Source: JBMNQH01 sp050944035 (GTDB lineage: Bacteria; Bacillota; Clostridia; Oscillospirales; Oscillospiraceae). From it: a DNA stretch of 64,000 nt. Under the pieces are notes generated by a model. That model was given only the letters and a program-made list of their open reading frames with translations, was not told the origin of the DNA and made no database searches. The stretch spans positions 124,001 to 188,000 of the forward strand of contig JBMNQH010000001.1 of the NCBI GenBank assembly GCA_050944035.1, given 5' to 3'. The position numbers were made by a program, and so were the translations under genes. Shown here piece after piece: positions 25,054-33,608 of the stretch. How positions within the stretch are numbered: the first letter of the stretch is position 1; each line of letters starts with the position of its first letter.

Positions 25054-26133
25054 ATGAAAAAAGGGAAAAATGAAGGTTTTCAAGTATATAATCAATATCT
25101 ACGCCGAAAAAGAATCACACTTGTCATAGCGGTTATCATAACGCTGGCTGTTGCACTCTACTCCATGGGAGTAGGTTCTATTCAGATATCCATCATGGAT
25201 ATCTTCAGAGTCCTGTCCGGCGGCGGTGAAAAAATGCATCGTACCGCTGTCATGAATATCCGCATGCCCAGGGCGGTCACCGCAATCCTTGTCGGTGCCG
25301 CTCTGGCAGCGGCAGGTGCAGTTATGCAGTGCGTTCTACGCAACCCCTTGGCGTCTGCTTCATCATTGGGTGTTTCTCAGGGTGCAGCCTTTGGTGCCGC
25401 GTTGGGTATTGTGGTATTCGGCGGCGGTGTGGTCAATTCTGCCAACGCCACCACAGCGATTACCATCAACAACCCGTATATCGTCACCTTGTGTGCTTTT
25501 GTATTCGGGACGATCTCCACCGTTGTGGTAGTTGGTATTTCTCAGTTCAAGAAGAATGTGGGACCCAGTGGCCTGATTCTTGCGGGCACAGCTCTCAGTG
25601 CACTGTTCAGCGGCGCAAGTACCATTCTACAGTATTTTGCCGATGATACGAAGCTGGGCGCCATCGTGTTCTGGACCTTTGGCAATCTGGGCAGCACCAA
25701 TTGGCGAGAATTATTAATTCTGTTTATGATATTTCTGGCGGCTATGACATATTTCCTGTTCAACCGATGGAATTACAATGCGATGGAAAGCGGTGCGGAT
25801 GCAGCCAAGAGCTTGGGTGTCAATACGCGTTCGGTAATGCTTGTCGGCATGGGTATCTGTTCCCTGTTGGCTGCAGTTGCGGTGTCCTTTGTGGGCATCA
25901 TCAGCTTTGTCGGTTTGGTAGCGCCCCACATCATGCGCAAGTTTGTGGGCAATGACTACCGATATCTGATTCCCGGTTCCGCAATTGCCGGTGCATTACT
26001 TCTTATTTTAGCAGATCTTTTCAGCCGAACCGTCATGGCACCTGTAATCCTTCCTATTGGTGCGATCACATCATTCCTTGGTGCGCCGATGTTCCTGTTC
26101 CTGCTGTTCAAAGGAGGAAAAGACAATGGTTAA
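25054..26133 (+). CDS. FecCD-family ABC transporter permease
   Basis: A 359-residue integral membrane protein of the FecCD/BtuC family with about ten hydrophobic segments. Family motifs include RMPRAVTAILVGAALAAAGAVMQ and the C-terminal GLVAPHIMRKFVG. It follows the binding protein by 3 bases, and its end overlaps the ATPase gene by 8 bases, so the three encode one importer. Only one permease gene is present, so it would act as a homodimer. Confidence 0.93.
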   Translation: MKKGKNEGFQVYNQYLRRKRITLVIAVIITLAVALYSMGVGSIQISIMDIFRVLSGGGEKMHRTAVMNIRMPRAVTAILVGAALAAAGAVMQCVLRNPLASASSLGVSQGAAFGAALGIVVFGGGVVNSANATTAITINNPYIVTLCAFVFGTISTVVVVGISQFKKNVGPSGLILAGTALSALFSGASTILQYFADDTKLGAIVFWTFGNLGSTNWRELLILFMIFLAAMTYFLFNRWNYNAMESGADAAKSLGVNTRSVMLVGMGICSLLAAVAVSFVGIISFVGLVAPHIMRKFVGNDYRYLIPGSAIAGALLLILADLFSRTVMAPVILPIGAITSFLGAPMFLFLLFKGGKDNG

Positions 26134-26881
26134 AGTTGAAAATATTACGCATTCCTATCAACGACTGGGGAAAAAAGTTCTGGATCAGGTCGGATTTTCG
26201 ATTGAAGCGGGGCAGTGTATTGCCATCTTGGGTAACAACGGTGCCGGTAAAAGTACGCTGATCAAGTGCATTGACCATATTTATCCCACACAGGGCGGTA
26301 TGGTTGTTGTGGATGGAAAGAATATCTTTGAGATGAATGGTCGAACCTTGGCGCAGCATGTTGCTTATGTACCGCAGAATGCCGGGACGGTGAATATGAC
26401 GGTTTTTGATGCGATTCTGCTTGGAAGAAAACCGTATATCAAATGGGATGATACGGAAGAGGATCGGGAGATTGTTCGGGAAGTCATCGCGGAAATGGGA
26501 TTGGAAGACTATGTACTTCGCAATGTCTCTCAGCTTTCTGGCGGTGAGGCGCAGCGGGTGATGTTGGCACGGGCGTTGGCACAGAAACCAAAACTTCTGC
26601 TTCTGGATGAGCCGACCAGTAATTTGGACCCCTATAACCAACATGAGGTGCTGCGTACAGTGCGGCGGATTGCACGTGAACGCAGTATCTGCGTTGCCAT
26701 TGTGATTCATGATCTGAATCTAGCGATTCGCTATTGCGATCAGTTTTTGTTTCTGAAAAATGCCGGCGTTTATTCTTACGGTGACATAGATACCGTGACA
26801 CCGAAAGCCATTTATGATGTCTATGGGATGGATGTCGAAATGATTACATATCAAAATCAAAAAATCATTGTAACAAATTAA
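26126..26881 (+). CDS. Iron-complex-type ABC transporter ATP-binding protein
   Basis: A 251-residue ATPase. Walker A is GNNGAGKST, the Q-loop follows at YVPQNAGT, the signature is LSGGEAQRV and Walker B is LLLDEPTSNLD. The closest match is the FecE/FepC type. AAAGGAGGA lies 8 bases before ATG 26126. It energises the FecCD-type permease it overlaps. Confidence 0.93.
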   Translation: MVKVENITHSYQRLGKKVLDQVGFSIEAGQCIAILGNNGAGKSTLIKCIDHIYPTQGGMVVVDGKNIFEMNGRTLAQHVAYVPQNAGTVNMTVFDAILLGRKPYIKWDDTEEDREIVREVIAEMGLEDYVLRNVSQLSGGEAQRVMLARALAQKPKLLLLDEPTSNLDPYNQHEVLRTVRRIARERSICVAIVIHDLNLAIRYCDQFLFLKNAGVYSYGDIDTVTPKAIYDVYGMDVEMITYQNQKIIVTN

Positions 26882-26900
26882 TTTGAAAAGAGGGACTCAA

Positions 26901-27431
26901 ATGGAGAGAACGAAGATTTGGGAGAAATGTGTGGCATTTCACGGTCATGAATGCGGTGGACTGACCATCGGTTATCGTGCTGCACTGTATGCGGCAGAAC
27001 TGCTTGAGTTGACCTTTTCCAATGATGAGCAGGTTGTATGTATCGCAGAAAACGATGCCTGCGGTATTGATGCGATTCAAGTGATTCTAGGATGCAGCAT
27101 TGGAAAGGGAAATCTGCTGTTCCATATGCGGGGAAAACAGGCGTTTTCCTTTTATAACAGAAAAACGGGAGCCTCTATCCGTCTCGTGCTGAAACCGGGG
27201 CCGGAGGGAATGAGCCGGGAGGAATCGTTTGCCTATTATCAGAGCTGTGCACCCGAGGAGATGTTTACCGTGAAGGATACCACCATTCAACTGCCGGAAA
27301 AAGCTAGAATTTTCCAATCTATCCGTTGCAGCCGCTGTGGAGAACTGACATCGGAAAATATGATACGTCTGCAAGAGGAGGAAACGCTCTGTCTTGATTG
27401 CTATTCGTCCTATGACCGATTCCAAGTTTAA
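26901..27431 (+). CDS. FmdE-like protein with C-terminal zinc-ribbon motif
   Basis: A 176-residue protein related to FmdE, a family named after a gene in molybdenum formylmethanofuran dehydrogenase operons. The N-terminal domain has FHGHECGGL and the core AENDACGIDAIQVILGCSIG, with conserved Cys and His that may bind metal or a cofactor. The C-terminus has two CxxC pairs (CSRCGE and CLDC) in a zinc-ribbon arrangement. It is the last gene of the methyltransferase/importer operon and is followed by a strong terminator. A link to metal or metal-cofactor handling is likely; the actual reaction is unknown. ATG 26901 follows GAGGGAC. Confidence 0.88.
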   Translation: MERTKIWEKCVAFHGHECGGLTIGYRAALYAAELLELTFSNDEQVVCIAENDACGIDAIQVILGCSIGKGNLLFHMRGKQAFSFYNRKTGASIRLVLKPGPEGMSREESFAYYQSCAPEEMFTVKDTTIQLPEKARIFQSIRCSRCGELTSENMIRLQEEETLCLDCYSSYDRFQV

Positions 27432-27470
27432 CGGGTACGCTTTTATAGAGTTTTGCAATGCTTTCATTTC

Positions 27471-27525
27471 AAATATTATAACAATCAGCCTGCTATCCAG
27501 CAGGCTGATTGTTATAATATTTTTG
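27471..27525 (+). terminator. Terminator after the FmdE-like gene
   Basis: A 24-base perfect stem (27471-27494 with 27499-27522, loop ATCC) ending in a T-run; among the longest hairpins in the window. Confidence 0.9.
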
Positions 27526-27565
27526 AGGATGGAAAAACTTACATTAAAAAAGTTTTAGAATCAAC

Positions 27566-27594
27566 TTGCTAGATTTTGGAAATTGGTATATACT
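27566..27594 (+). promoter_or_regulatory. Promoter for the CarD-family gene
   Basis: TTGCTA at 27566-27571 and TATACT at 27589-27594 with a 17-base spacer. It fills the gap together with the upstream terminator. Confidence 0.6.
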
Positions 27595-27646
27595 GTAAAC
27601 AATAATGGAAGAAACAAAGGAGTATGACGGACGTAAGGAGCTTATT

Positions 27647-28126
27647 ATGATTTTCCACGTTGGAGATGAGATTGCGCATCCCATGCATGGTGCAGGAACG
27701 ATTGATAAGATTGTGAGCAGGCGTATTAACGGCGTTGACCGCGAATACTATGAATTGCGGTTGCCAGTCGGGGATATGCGTGTTATGATCCCTGTGGAAA
27801 GCTCAGATGAGATCGGTGTCCGTCCTGTTATTTCCAGGGAAAAGGCTGAACAGATATGGAAAATGCTCCCACAGCTTGAGGTCACAATGACGCAGAATTG
27901 GAATCGGCGCTATCGTGAAAATATGCTGCGCATTAAAAGTGGGGATCTGCTGGAAGTTGCGAAGGTAGTAAAAGGGCTGATCAGCCGGGAACATCTTCGA
28001 GGGCTCTCAACCGGTGAGCGGAAAATGCTTCACAATGCAAAGCAGATTTTGATTTCGGAATTGGTGCTGTCTCAACATATCAATTTTGAGGAGACAGAAG
28101 CGAAGTTGAATCAGATTTTTGAATAA
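27647..28126 (+). CDS. CarD family transcriptional regulator
   Basis: A 159-residue CarD/CdnL-type protein. The N-terminal RNA-polymerase-interaction domain (MIFHVGDEIAHPMHGAGTI) covers about residues 1-60. The helical C-terminal domain (RKMLHNAKQILISEL) follows. Such proteins bind the RNA polymerase beta subunit and stabilise open promoters. ATG 27647 lies 7 bases after AAGGAG; ATG 27605 is a less likely alternative. CarD followed by ispD and ispF is a recurrent order in Firmicutes and other bacteria. Confidence 0.92.
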   Translation: MIFHVGDEIAHPMHGAGTIDKIVSRRINGVDREYYELRLPVGDMRVMIPVESSDEIGVRPVISREKAEQIWKMLPQLEVTMTQNWNRRYRENMLRIKSGDLLEVAKVVKGLISREHLRGLSTGERKMLHNAKQILISELVLSQHINFEETEAKLNQIFE

Positions 28127-28153
28127 TATGCTATGGTATGATAAAGATGGGCG

Positions 28154-28207
28154 GCGTTGGATCAGAACCAAAAGAGGTTTGGCCAACGCGCTCTTTGTTT
28201 ATTTTTA
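28154..28207 (+). terminator. Possible terminator or attenuator between carD and ispD
   Basis: GCGTTGG (28154-28160) pairs with CCAACGC (28183-28189), with AACC/GGTT inside, followed by a T-rich stretch ending near 28207. It lies just before the ispD ribosome binding site. Confidence 0.45.
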
Positions 28208-28221
28208 TAAGAGGTGGTAAA

Positions 28222-28959
28222 ATGCGCTTCAAAATTTTTAATCGTTTCAAAAAAAATGAGCCGGAACAACGGATCTGTTCCGCAGTTGTTGTTGCAGCGG
28301 GAGCTTCTACACGGATGGGAAGCGACAAGCTGATGATGGAGATTGGCGGAGAACCCGTGTTGCTTCATACATTGCAGGTTTTACAGCAGGCTGACTGTGT
28401 GGATGAGATTGTGGTCGTAACACAATCGGAAAAGATTGTAGATGTGGCAAATCTCTGTCATGATTATGATATTCAGAAGACAGCCAAGATCATCTGTGGT
28501 GGGGCCACCCGCAGCGAGTCCGTACTTGCAGGGTTGATGGAGGTACGGGAAGATGCCAATTATGTTGCCATCCATGACGGTGCCCGTCCGCTTGTGACGG
28601 AGACTGTGATTGCACAAGCTGTGGAAGGCGCAGTCAACTATCGTGCGGCAGCGCCTGCAATTTCCGTAAAAGATACAATCAAAGCCGTTGCTGCCGATGG
28701 TACTGTGGGACGCACAATCGACCGAAGTATTCTCCGTGCCGTTCAGACGCCGCAGGTGTTTGAAACAGACCTGATTAAGGGCGCACTGGTCAATGCGATG
28801 CAGAAAGGCAAGACAATCACAGACGACTGTTCCGCAGTAGAACTTCTGGGCGTACCCGTTTATTTAACACAGGGTGATGAACAAAATATCAAAATTACGA
28901 CACCGCTGGATATTAGCCTTGCAGAGGCGATTCTGGAAGAAAGGAAACAAAGCGAATGA
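28222..28959 (+). CDS. ispD: 2-C-methyl-D-erythritol 4-phosphate cytidylyltransferase
   Basis: IspD, 245 residues, which transfers CMP onto methylerythritol phosphate in the MEP isoprenoid pathway. The nucleotide-binding start is VVVAAGASTRMGSDKLM, and the IHDGARPLV motif follows. ATG 28222 follows GAGGTGG. The 4-base overlap with ispF couples the two. The window also holds ispH, so three MEP steps are encoded here. Confidence 0.95.
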   Translation: MRFKIFNRFKKNEPEQRICSAVVVAAGASTRMGSDKLMMEIGGEPVLLHTLQVLQQADCVDEIVVVTQSEKIVDVANLCHDYDIQKTAKIICGGATRSESVLAGLMEVREDANYVAIHDGARPLVTETVIAQAVEGAVNYRAAAPAISVKDTIKAVAADGTVGRTIDRSILRAVQTPQVFETDLIKGALVNAMQKGKTITDDCSAVELLGVPVYLTQGDEQNIKITTPLDISLAEAILEERKQSE

Positions 28960-29429
28960 GAATTGGACACGGATATGATGTGCACCGACTGGTACCGGGA
29001 CGGAAGTTGATTCTCGGTGGCGTAGAAATCAAGCATGAGACCGGTTTGCTGGGACACTCAGACGCAGATGTACTGATTCATGCGGTGATGGATGCTTTGC
29101 TCGGCGCCGCGGCACTGGGCGACATTGGGCAACTGTTCCCGGATTCCGACCCGCAATATGCGGGGATCAGCAGCACGTGTCTCCTGCGCACGGTATATGA
29201 TCGTATTTTGTCTTGCGGATATGTGGTTGGGAATGTGGACTGCACCATCCTTGCACAGCGGCCAAAACTGGCGCCATATATTCCGCAAATGCGCAATAAT
29301 CTGGCGGCCGCATTGCAGATTGACAGCACCTGTATCAACGTTAAGGCCACAACAGAAGAGGGACTTGGCTTTACTGGGGCGCAGCAGGGGATTGCTGCCC
29401 ATGCTGTTGCCTTGCTCGAAACCCTTTAA
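28956..29429 (+). CDS. ispF: 2-C-methyl-D-erythritol 2,4-cyclodiphosphate synthase
   Basis: IspF, 157 residues, the normal length. Metal-binding residues are in GHGYDVHRL (Asp, His) at the N-terminus and in LLGHSDADVLIHA. The C-terminal TTEEGLGFTG completes the active site. It overlaps ispD by 4 bases. Confidence 0.96.
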   Translation: MRIGHGYDVHRLVPGRKLILGGVEIKHETGLLGHSDADVLIHAVMDALLGAAALGDIGQLFPDSDPQYAGISSTCLLRTVYDRILSCGYVVGNVDCTILAQRPKLAPYIPQMRNNLAAALQIDSTCINVKATTEEGLGFTGAQQGIAAHAVALLETL

Positions 29430-29517
29430 AAAGGATGGTACATCCATCTCTTTTACCGCATAGAATGGTGCGACCCTATGGTATGGGGAACTATGATTTG
29501 CGGAGGGAGATGTTAGA

Positions 29518-29772
29518 ATGCTACACTATCTGATTATGTGCAAATCTTTGACGTATGCGCAGAGGGCAGCACGTGTTTTGGAACACAGCGGTATTACCGT
29601 GGTAATTACAAAGGTGCCGCAGAGTTTGGCTGGCGAAGGGTGCACCTATAGTGTGCGGGTTTCAGAACAGCGCTTGACCGATGCGCTGGCCGCGCTGAAA
29701 AGTGCGGGATTCGAGTCGACCCGTGTCTTTTTGCAGACCGCTGCCGGTGAAGTTCGAGAGGTGGCGCGATGA
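29518..29772 (+). CDS. DUF3343 protein (putative Se/S carrier-like)
   Basis: An 84-residue protein matching DUF3343, a small family often encoded next to class V aminotransferases and proposed to carry selenium or sulfur. GGAGGGAGATG precedes the ATG. It overlaps the downstream aminotransferase by 4 bases, which supports a joint function. The only obvious cysteines are near the N-terminus (MCKS) and at GEGCTYS; the latter sits in the loop usually conserved. Confidence 0.82.
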   Translation: MLHYLIMCKSLTYAQRAARVLEHSGITVVITKVPQSLAGEGCTYSVRVSEQRLTDALAALKSAGFESTRVFLQTAAGEVREVAR

Positions 29773-30881
29773 TTTATCTGGATTCCGCGGCTACCAGCCT
29801 GCAAAAGCCGAGAGGTGTGGAACATGCCGTGGTACGGGCAATGCGCAGTATGGCAAGTCCTGGACGTGGCGGTCACAGCACTGCGATGATGGCTGCTGAT
29901 ACGGTCTTTACTTGCAGACAGGAACTTTCCAAACTGTTTGGCGTGGAAAATCCTGAAAAAGTGGTTTTTGTATCCAATGCCACGCATGCTCTGAATCTTG
30001 CCATTTTCAGTTTGGTAAAACAGGGAGATCCGGTGGTGATTTCCGGCTATGAACACAACGCTGTAGTACGGCCGCTTGCATCCATTGGTGCACGCGTTTT
30101 GACGGCAGAGGCACCGTTGTTTGAACCAGACGCAATGGTCGCGACATTTCGCAGACTTTTACCGCTTGCAAAAGTGGCAGTGTGTACGCATGTCTCCAAT
30201 GTATTTGGATACATTCTGCCAATTGAAAAAATTGCGGCCTTATGTCAGGAATATCGTGTACCTCTGATTGTGGATGCGTCTCAGTCTGCCGGCAGTTTGC
30301 CGATTGATTTTCAGGCGCTGGGTGCAGAGTTCCTTGCAATGCCCGGACACAAGGGACTGCTTGGACCCCAGGGGACCGGTGTTCTGATTTGCAAAAACAA
30401 TGCGAGACCACTGTTGTATGGTGGTACGGGAAGCAACAGTATACAAAGCGCCATGCCGGATTTTTTGCCTGACCGTTTGGAAGCCGGGACCCATAATGTG
30501 GCCGGTATTTCCGGTTTGCTTGCCGGAGTTCGATATATACAGGTAACCACGCCAGCTACAATTCTGGCACATGAACGCGGATTAATGCGAAAATTGGCTG
30601 CCAATTTGCGGGAACTTCCACAACTGGAATTGTTTTTATCGGAAGATCCTGCGTTGCAAAGCGGTGTGCTGTCATTCCGCAGCACGAAAATCAACTGTGA
30701 GACCATTGCAGAGACATTGGATCAATACGGGATTGCAGTTCGTGCAGGGCTGCACTGTGCACCGCTTGCGCACCGGACAGCCAGTACCTTGGAGACCGGA
30801 ACGGTCCGTTGCAGTATTTCTCCGTTTAATACTTCGGAAGAGATTCATAGAGCATCAGAGGTAATGAAACAAATCTTGTGA
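29769..30881 (+). CDS. Class V aminotransferase, cysteine desulfurase-like
   Basis: A 370-residue PLP enzyme. The N-terminus IYLDSAATSLQKP and the THVSNVFGYILP and VDASQSAGSLP motifs are typical. The PLP lysine lies in AMPGHKGLLGPQGTG. A cysteine near the active-site loop occurs at RAGLHCAPLAH. The family includes cysteine desulfurases and selenocysteine lyases; the exact substrate is unknown. The partner DUF3343 gene suggests sulfur or selenium transfer. Confidence 0.9.
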   Translation: MIYLDSAATSLQKPRGVEHAVVRAMRSMASPGRGGHSTAMMAADTVFTCRQELSKLFGVENPEKVVFVSNATHALNLAIFSLVKQGDPVVISGYEHNAVVRPLASIGARVLTAEAPLFEPDAMVATFRRLLPLAKVAVCTHVSNVFGYILPIEKIAALCQEYRVPLIVDASQSAGSLPIDFQALGAEFLAMPGHKGLLGPQGTGVLICKNNARPLLYGGTGSNSIQSAMPDFLPDRLEAGTHNVAGISGLLAGVRYIQVTTPATILAHERGLMRKLAANLRELPQLELFLSEDPALQSGVLSFRSTKINCETIAETLDQYGIAVRAGLHCAPLAHRTASTLETGTVRCSISPFNTSEEIHRASEVMKQIL

Positions 30882-30923
30882 CAAAAACAGTGCAAAAACC
30901 AATAAAATTTCTTGAATCTTTGT

Positions 30924-30952
30924 TTGCCATTTGATGAGTTATACGGTATAAT
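30924..30952 (+). promoter_or_regulatory. Promoter for cdaA-cdaR
   Basis: TTGCCA at 30924-30929 and TATAAT at 30947-30952 with a 17-base spacer, 68 bases before the cdaA start. Confidence 0.7.
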
Positions 30953-31020
30953 ATGAATAGTTTAGTATGGGTATCTATAGCCGGGCGCTATGACTCGGTT
31001 GGCAAACGGAGAAACGATTT

Positions 31021-31911
31021 ATGTTGACAATCTTTGACTACCTCATATCGACATTAAAATATCTGGCAACAATGCGACTAGCAGATGTTCTCGATATTTT
31101 GGTAGTTGCATTTTTAATATACAAGTTTATTGGACTTGTTCGTAAGACAAACAGTTCCAATATTGCTATGGGCGTTGCTTTCGTTGTAGTTGCATTTTTG
31201 CTGTCCGAGTTTTTCAAGCTCACAGTGGTAAACTTTATTCTAAAGAAAGCATTTGAGTTGGGACTCATTTCACTGGTTATTTTATTTCAGCCGGAGCTGC
31301 GCCGCGTGCTGGAGCGCGTCGGGAGCGGTCGGTTTATGCGATTTTTCAGTACCGATTTACCGGCCTACAATATGGAAACTGTGATTATGCAGACGGTGCT
31401 GGCATGTTGTGATATGGCAAAATCTAAAACGGGGGCACTGATTGTTTTTGAGCGAAACAATCAGTTGAAGGGCCAGGTCAATACCGGAACCATTGTGGAT
31501 GCGGAAGTAACATCAGAACTGCTGAAAAATATTTTTTATCCCAAAGCTCCATTACACGACGGTGCTGCAATCATTCAGAGTTGCCGGATTATGGCTGCTG
31601 GTTGTATGTTGCCGCTCTCTTCCAATACCAACCTCAGCCGTGATCTTGGCATGCGCCATAGGGCGGGGATTGGTATGAGTGAGCAATCGGATGCTGTGGT
31701 TGTGATTGTGTCAGAAGAAACTGGATCGATTTCTGTTGCGGTAGACGGAATGCTCAAGCGTCATTTGAACAAGGCTACATTTGAAAAGATTTTGCGGCAT
31801 GAGCTGATGCCGCAGGAAGAGGAAAGCGAGTCGACAAGCGTAATGAAGATCACCAACTTTGGCAAGGTCAAGGATTGGATGAAGGGTAAAAATCATGAAA
31901 ACCACGATTAA
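31021..31911 (+). CDS. cdaA: Diadenylate cyclase CdaA
   Basis: Membrane-bound c-di-AMP synthase, 296 residues. Three membrane helices fill about residues 20-90. The DAC domain has the catalytic DGA (residues 180-182, in APLHDGAAI) and the RHR motif (212-214, in GMRHRAGIGMSE). c-di-AMP controls potassium and osmolyte balance and cell-wall state. It overlaps cdaR by 17 bases, the standard cdaA-cdaR pair. The usual third gene, glmM, is not adjacent. Confidence 0.96.
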   Translation: MLTIFDYLISTLKYLATMRLADVLDILVVAFLIYKFIGLVRKTNSSNIAMGVAFVVVAFLLSEFFKLTVVNFILKKAFELGLISLVILFQPELRRVLERVGSGRFMRFFSTDLPAYNMETVIMQTVLACCDMAKSKTGALIVFERNNQLKGQVNTGTIVDAEVTSELLKNIFYPKAPLHDGAAIIQSCRIMAAGCMLPLSSNTNLSRDLGMRHRAGIGMSEQSDAVVVIVSEETGSISVAVDGMLKRHLNKATFEKILRHELMPQEEESESTSVMKITNFGKVKDWMKGKNHENHD

Positions 31912-33139
31912 AAAAATCGTCAATACCAGAATATTCTGGATTATTATATCTCTGCTGTTTTCTATTATACTGTGGTGTTATGTGACCATGGAGCAGGGGG
32001 CAAAAATTGAACGGACGTTCGGCAACGTTGATGTTGTGTTTTCCGGCGAGAGTGCATTACAGGAAAAAGAACTGTTGATTACCGATATTGACAACGAAAC
32101 AGTGTCCCTTACGCTTTACGGGAACCGCCGGGTGATTTCGCAGCTTAGTGCTTCTGACATATACGTTTCTGTGGATGCCAGCGGGATTACGGAAACGGGA
32201 AAGACAAGTCTGACGTATAGCATTGAATATCCCAGCAGCATTGATACCAGTGCAATCAAAATTGTCAAATATTCCAGCGAGTTTATTACCTTCGATGTGG
32301 AAAAACTTGTAACAAAAAATATTACTGTAAAAGGTGTATTTGAAGGTAGCGTTGCGGAAAACCGTAAGGCGGAACCGTTGGAATTTGATCCTGCTTCCAT
32401 TACAGTTAGTGGCCCTGTAAGCGAGGTTTCACAAATCGCCTGTGCCTGGGTTGTTGTGCAGCAGGAGAACGCTGCGCGTACACTGACATTTGATTCGAAT
32501 TATACGTTTATGGACGAGGATGACAAACCACTGCGCTTGCACTATACGGATGCGGACGCCCTGGCGATTTCTGTAAAACTTCCTATCGTGGAGGTAAAGG
32601 AAGTTCCGCTTGCGATGAATATTATACAGGGCGGCGGTGCGACAGAGAAAGATGCGGTGATTACCATCAATCCGGCAACAGTAAAGCTTTCTGGCGACAG
32701 TGCGATTTTGGAGGATATCAATAAGATCGTGCTTGGTACAGTGGATCTGGGCGATATTACCGACACATTTGAACAGACCTATCCAATTGTTGTGGATGAC
32801 CAACTCAAAAATCTAGACGGTATTTCAGAGGCAAACGTCAAGATTGAGATTAAGGGCTTGGCAACTAAAGTTGTGACCGTAACGAAGTTTGACTGCATCA
32901 ACGTGATGGATGGTTATACTGCGACGATTTCTACCGAAGCTTTGAAGGTCGTTTTGCGGGGACCACAGGATGTATTGGACACCATTGATGCGGAGGATGT
33001 AACGGCTGTTGCAGATCTTTCAGATCTGAACAATGCAACAGGAGCTTTTGAGAAAAGTGTGGAAATCTCAATCGATGGTGTAACGGAGGTTGGCGCGGCC
33101 GGCGACTATAAAGTTAATCTTTCTGTTAGCAAGCAGTGA
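31895..33139 (+). CDS. cdaR: YbbR-domain protein CdaR (regulator of CdaA)
   Basis: A 414-residue protein with one N-terminal membrane anchor (about residues 12-32). Extracytoplasmic YbbR repeats follow, visible as recurring units such as VSLTLYGNRRVISQLSASDI and VKLSGDSAILEDINKI. CdaR modulates the activity of the adjacent cyclase. Its gene begins within the end of cdaA. Confidence 0.9.
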   Translation: MKTTIKKIVNTRIFWIIISLLFSIILWCYVTMEQGAKIERTFGNVDVVFSGESALQEKELLITDIDNETVSLTLYGNRRVISQLSASDIYVSVDASGITETGKTSLTYSIEYPSSIDTSAIKIVKYSSEFITFDVEKLVTKNITVKGVFEGSVAENRKAEPLEFDPASITVSGPVSEVSQIACAWVVVQQENAARTLTFDSNYTFMDEDDKPLRLHYTDADALAISVKLPIVEVKEVPLAMNIIQGGGATEKDAVITINPATVKLSGDSAILEDINKIVLGTVDLGDITDTFEQTYPIVVDDQLKNLDGISEANVKIEIKGLATKVVTVTKFDCINVMDGYTATISTEALKVVLRGPQDVLDTIDAEDVTAVADLSDLNNATGAFEKSVEISIDGVTEVGAAGDYKVNLSVSKQ

Positions 33140-33185
33140 GAATGAATAGCAAAATGAAATTTTGCAACAAAGGAAGAATACAATT

Positions 33186-33605
33186 ATGACACAAGAAGCA
33201 ATCGTAACGAAGATTATTGACCGACATAAAGCAGAAGTTGAGGTAAAGCGCGGCACGGCCTGTGGTGGAAACTGCGAATCCTGTGCGGGTCATGCCTGCG
33301 GTGGTACTGCAGTGTATCAGAAGAGAATCCGAATTGTTGCCAATAATAAAGTCTATGCGAAAGAAGGGGATCGCGTTGTAATCTCCTCCGAGACCAAAAC
33401 CGTCATGGGCGCGCTGTTGTTTTTGTATATACTGCCGCTGGTGGCATTTTTGATAGGATATATTGTCACCGCGATGATGGGAATGACAGAAAACGTTTCG
33501 ATTCTGTCCAGTATGGTGTTGTTTTTCATTGCTGTGGCGATGATTATCTTTTATACTCGTCGAAAGAAAAATGAGATCACCTTTGAGATCGTTGATATTA
33601 AATGA
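33186..33605 (+). CDS. RseC/SoxR-reducing-system-like membrane protein
   Basis: A 139-residue protein. The N-terminal Cys-rich segment (GTACGGNCESCAGHACGG) matches RseC-family proteins. Two membrane helices follow at about residues 70-115, and a short cytoplasmic tail ends the protein. RseC is associated with electron-transfer complexes in other bacteria. ATG 33186 is chosen because AAAGGAAG precedes it. The gene lies 3 bases before the DUF5685 gene. Confidence 0.85.
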   Translation: MTQEAIVTKIIDRHKAEVEVKRGTACGGNCESCAGHACGGTAVYQKRIRIVANNKVYAKEGDRVVISSETKTVMGALLFLYILPLVAFLIGYIVTAMMGMTENVSILSSMVLFFIAVAMIIFYTRRKKNEITFEIVDIK

Positions 33606-33608
33606 TCT

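Noticed and set aside
27471..27525. Possible relation of the hairpins at 27471 and 63108 as a mobile repeat
   Set aside because: Both contain AACA.../...TGTT arms but their GC cores differ, and each fits a simple terminator.
29420..29460. Hairpin GGATG/CATCC after ispF as a terminator
   Set aside because: The stem is only five pairs and the T-run is interrupted, so it is too weak to call.
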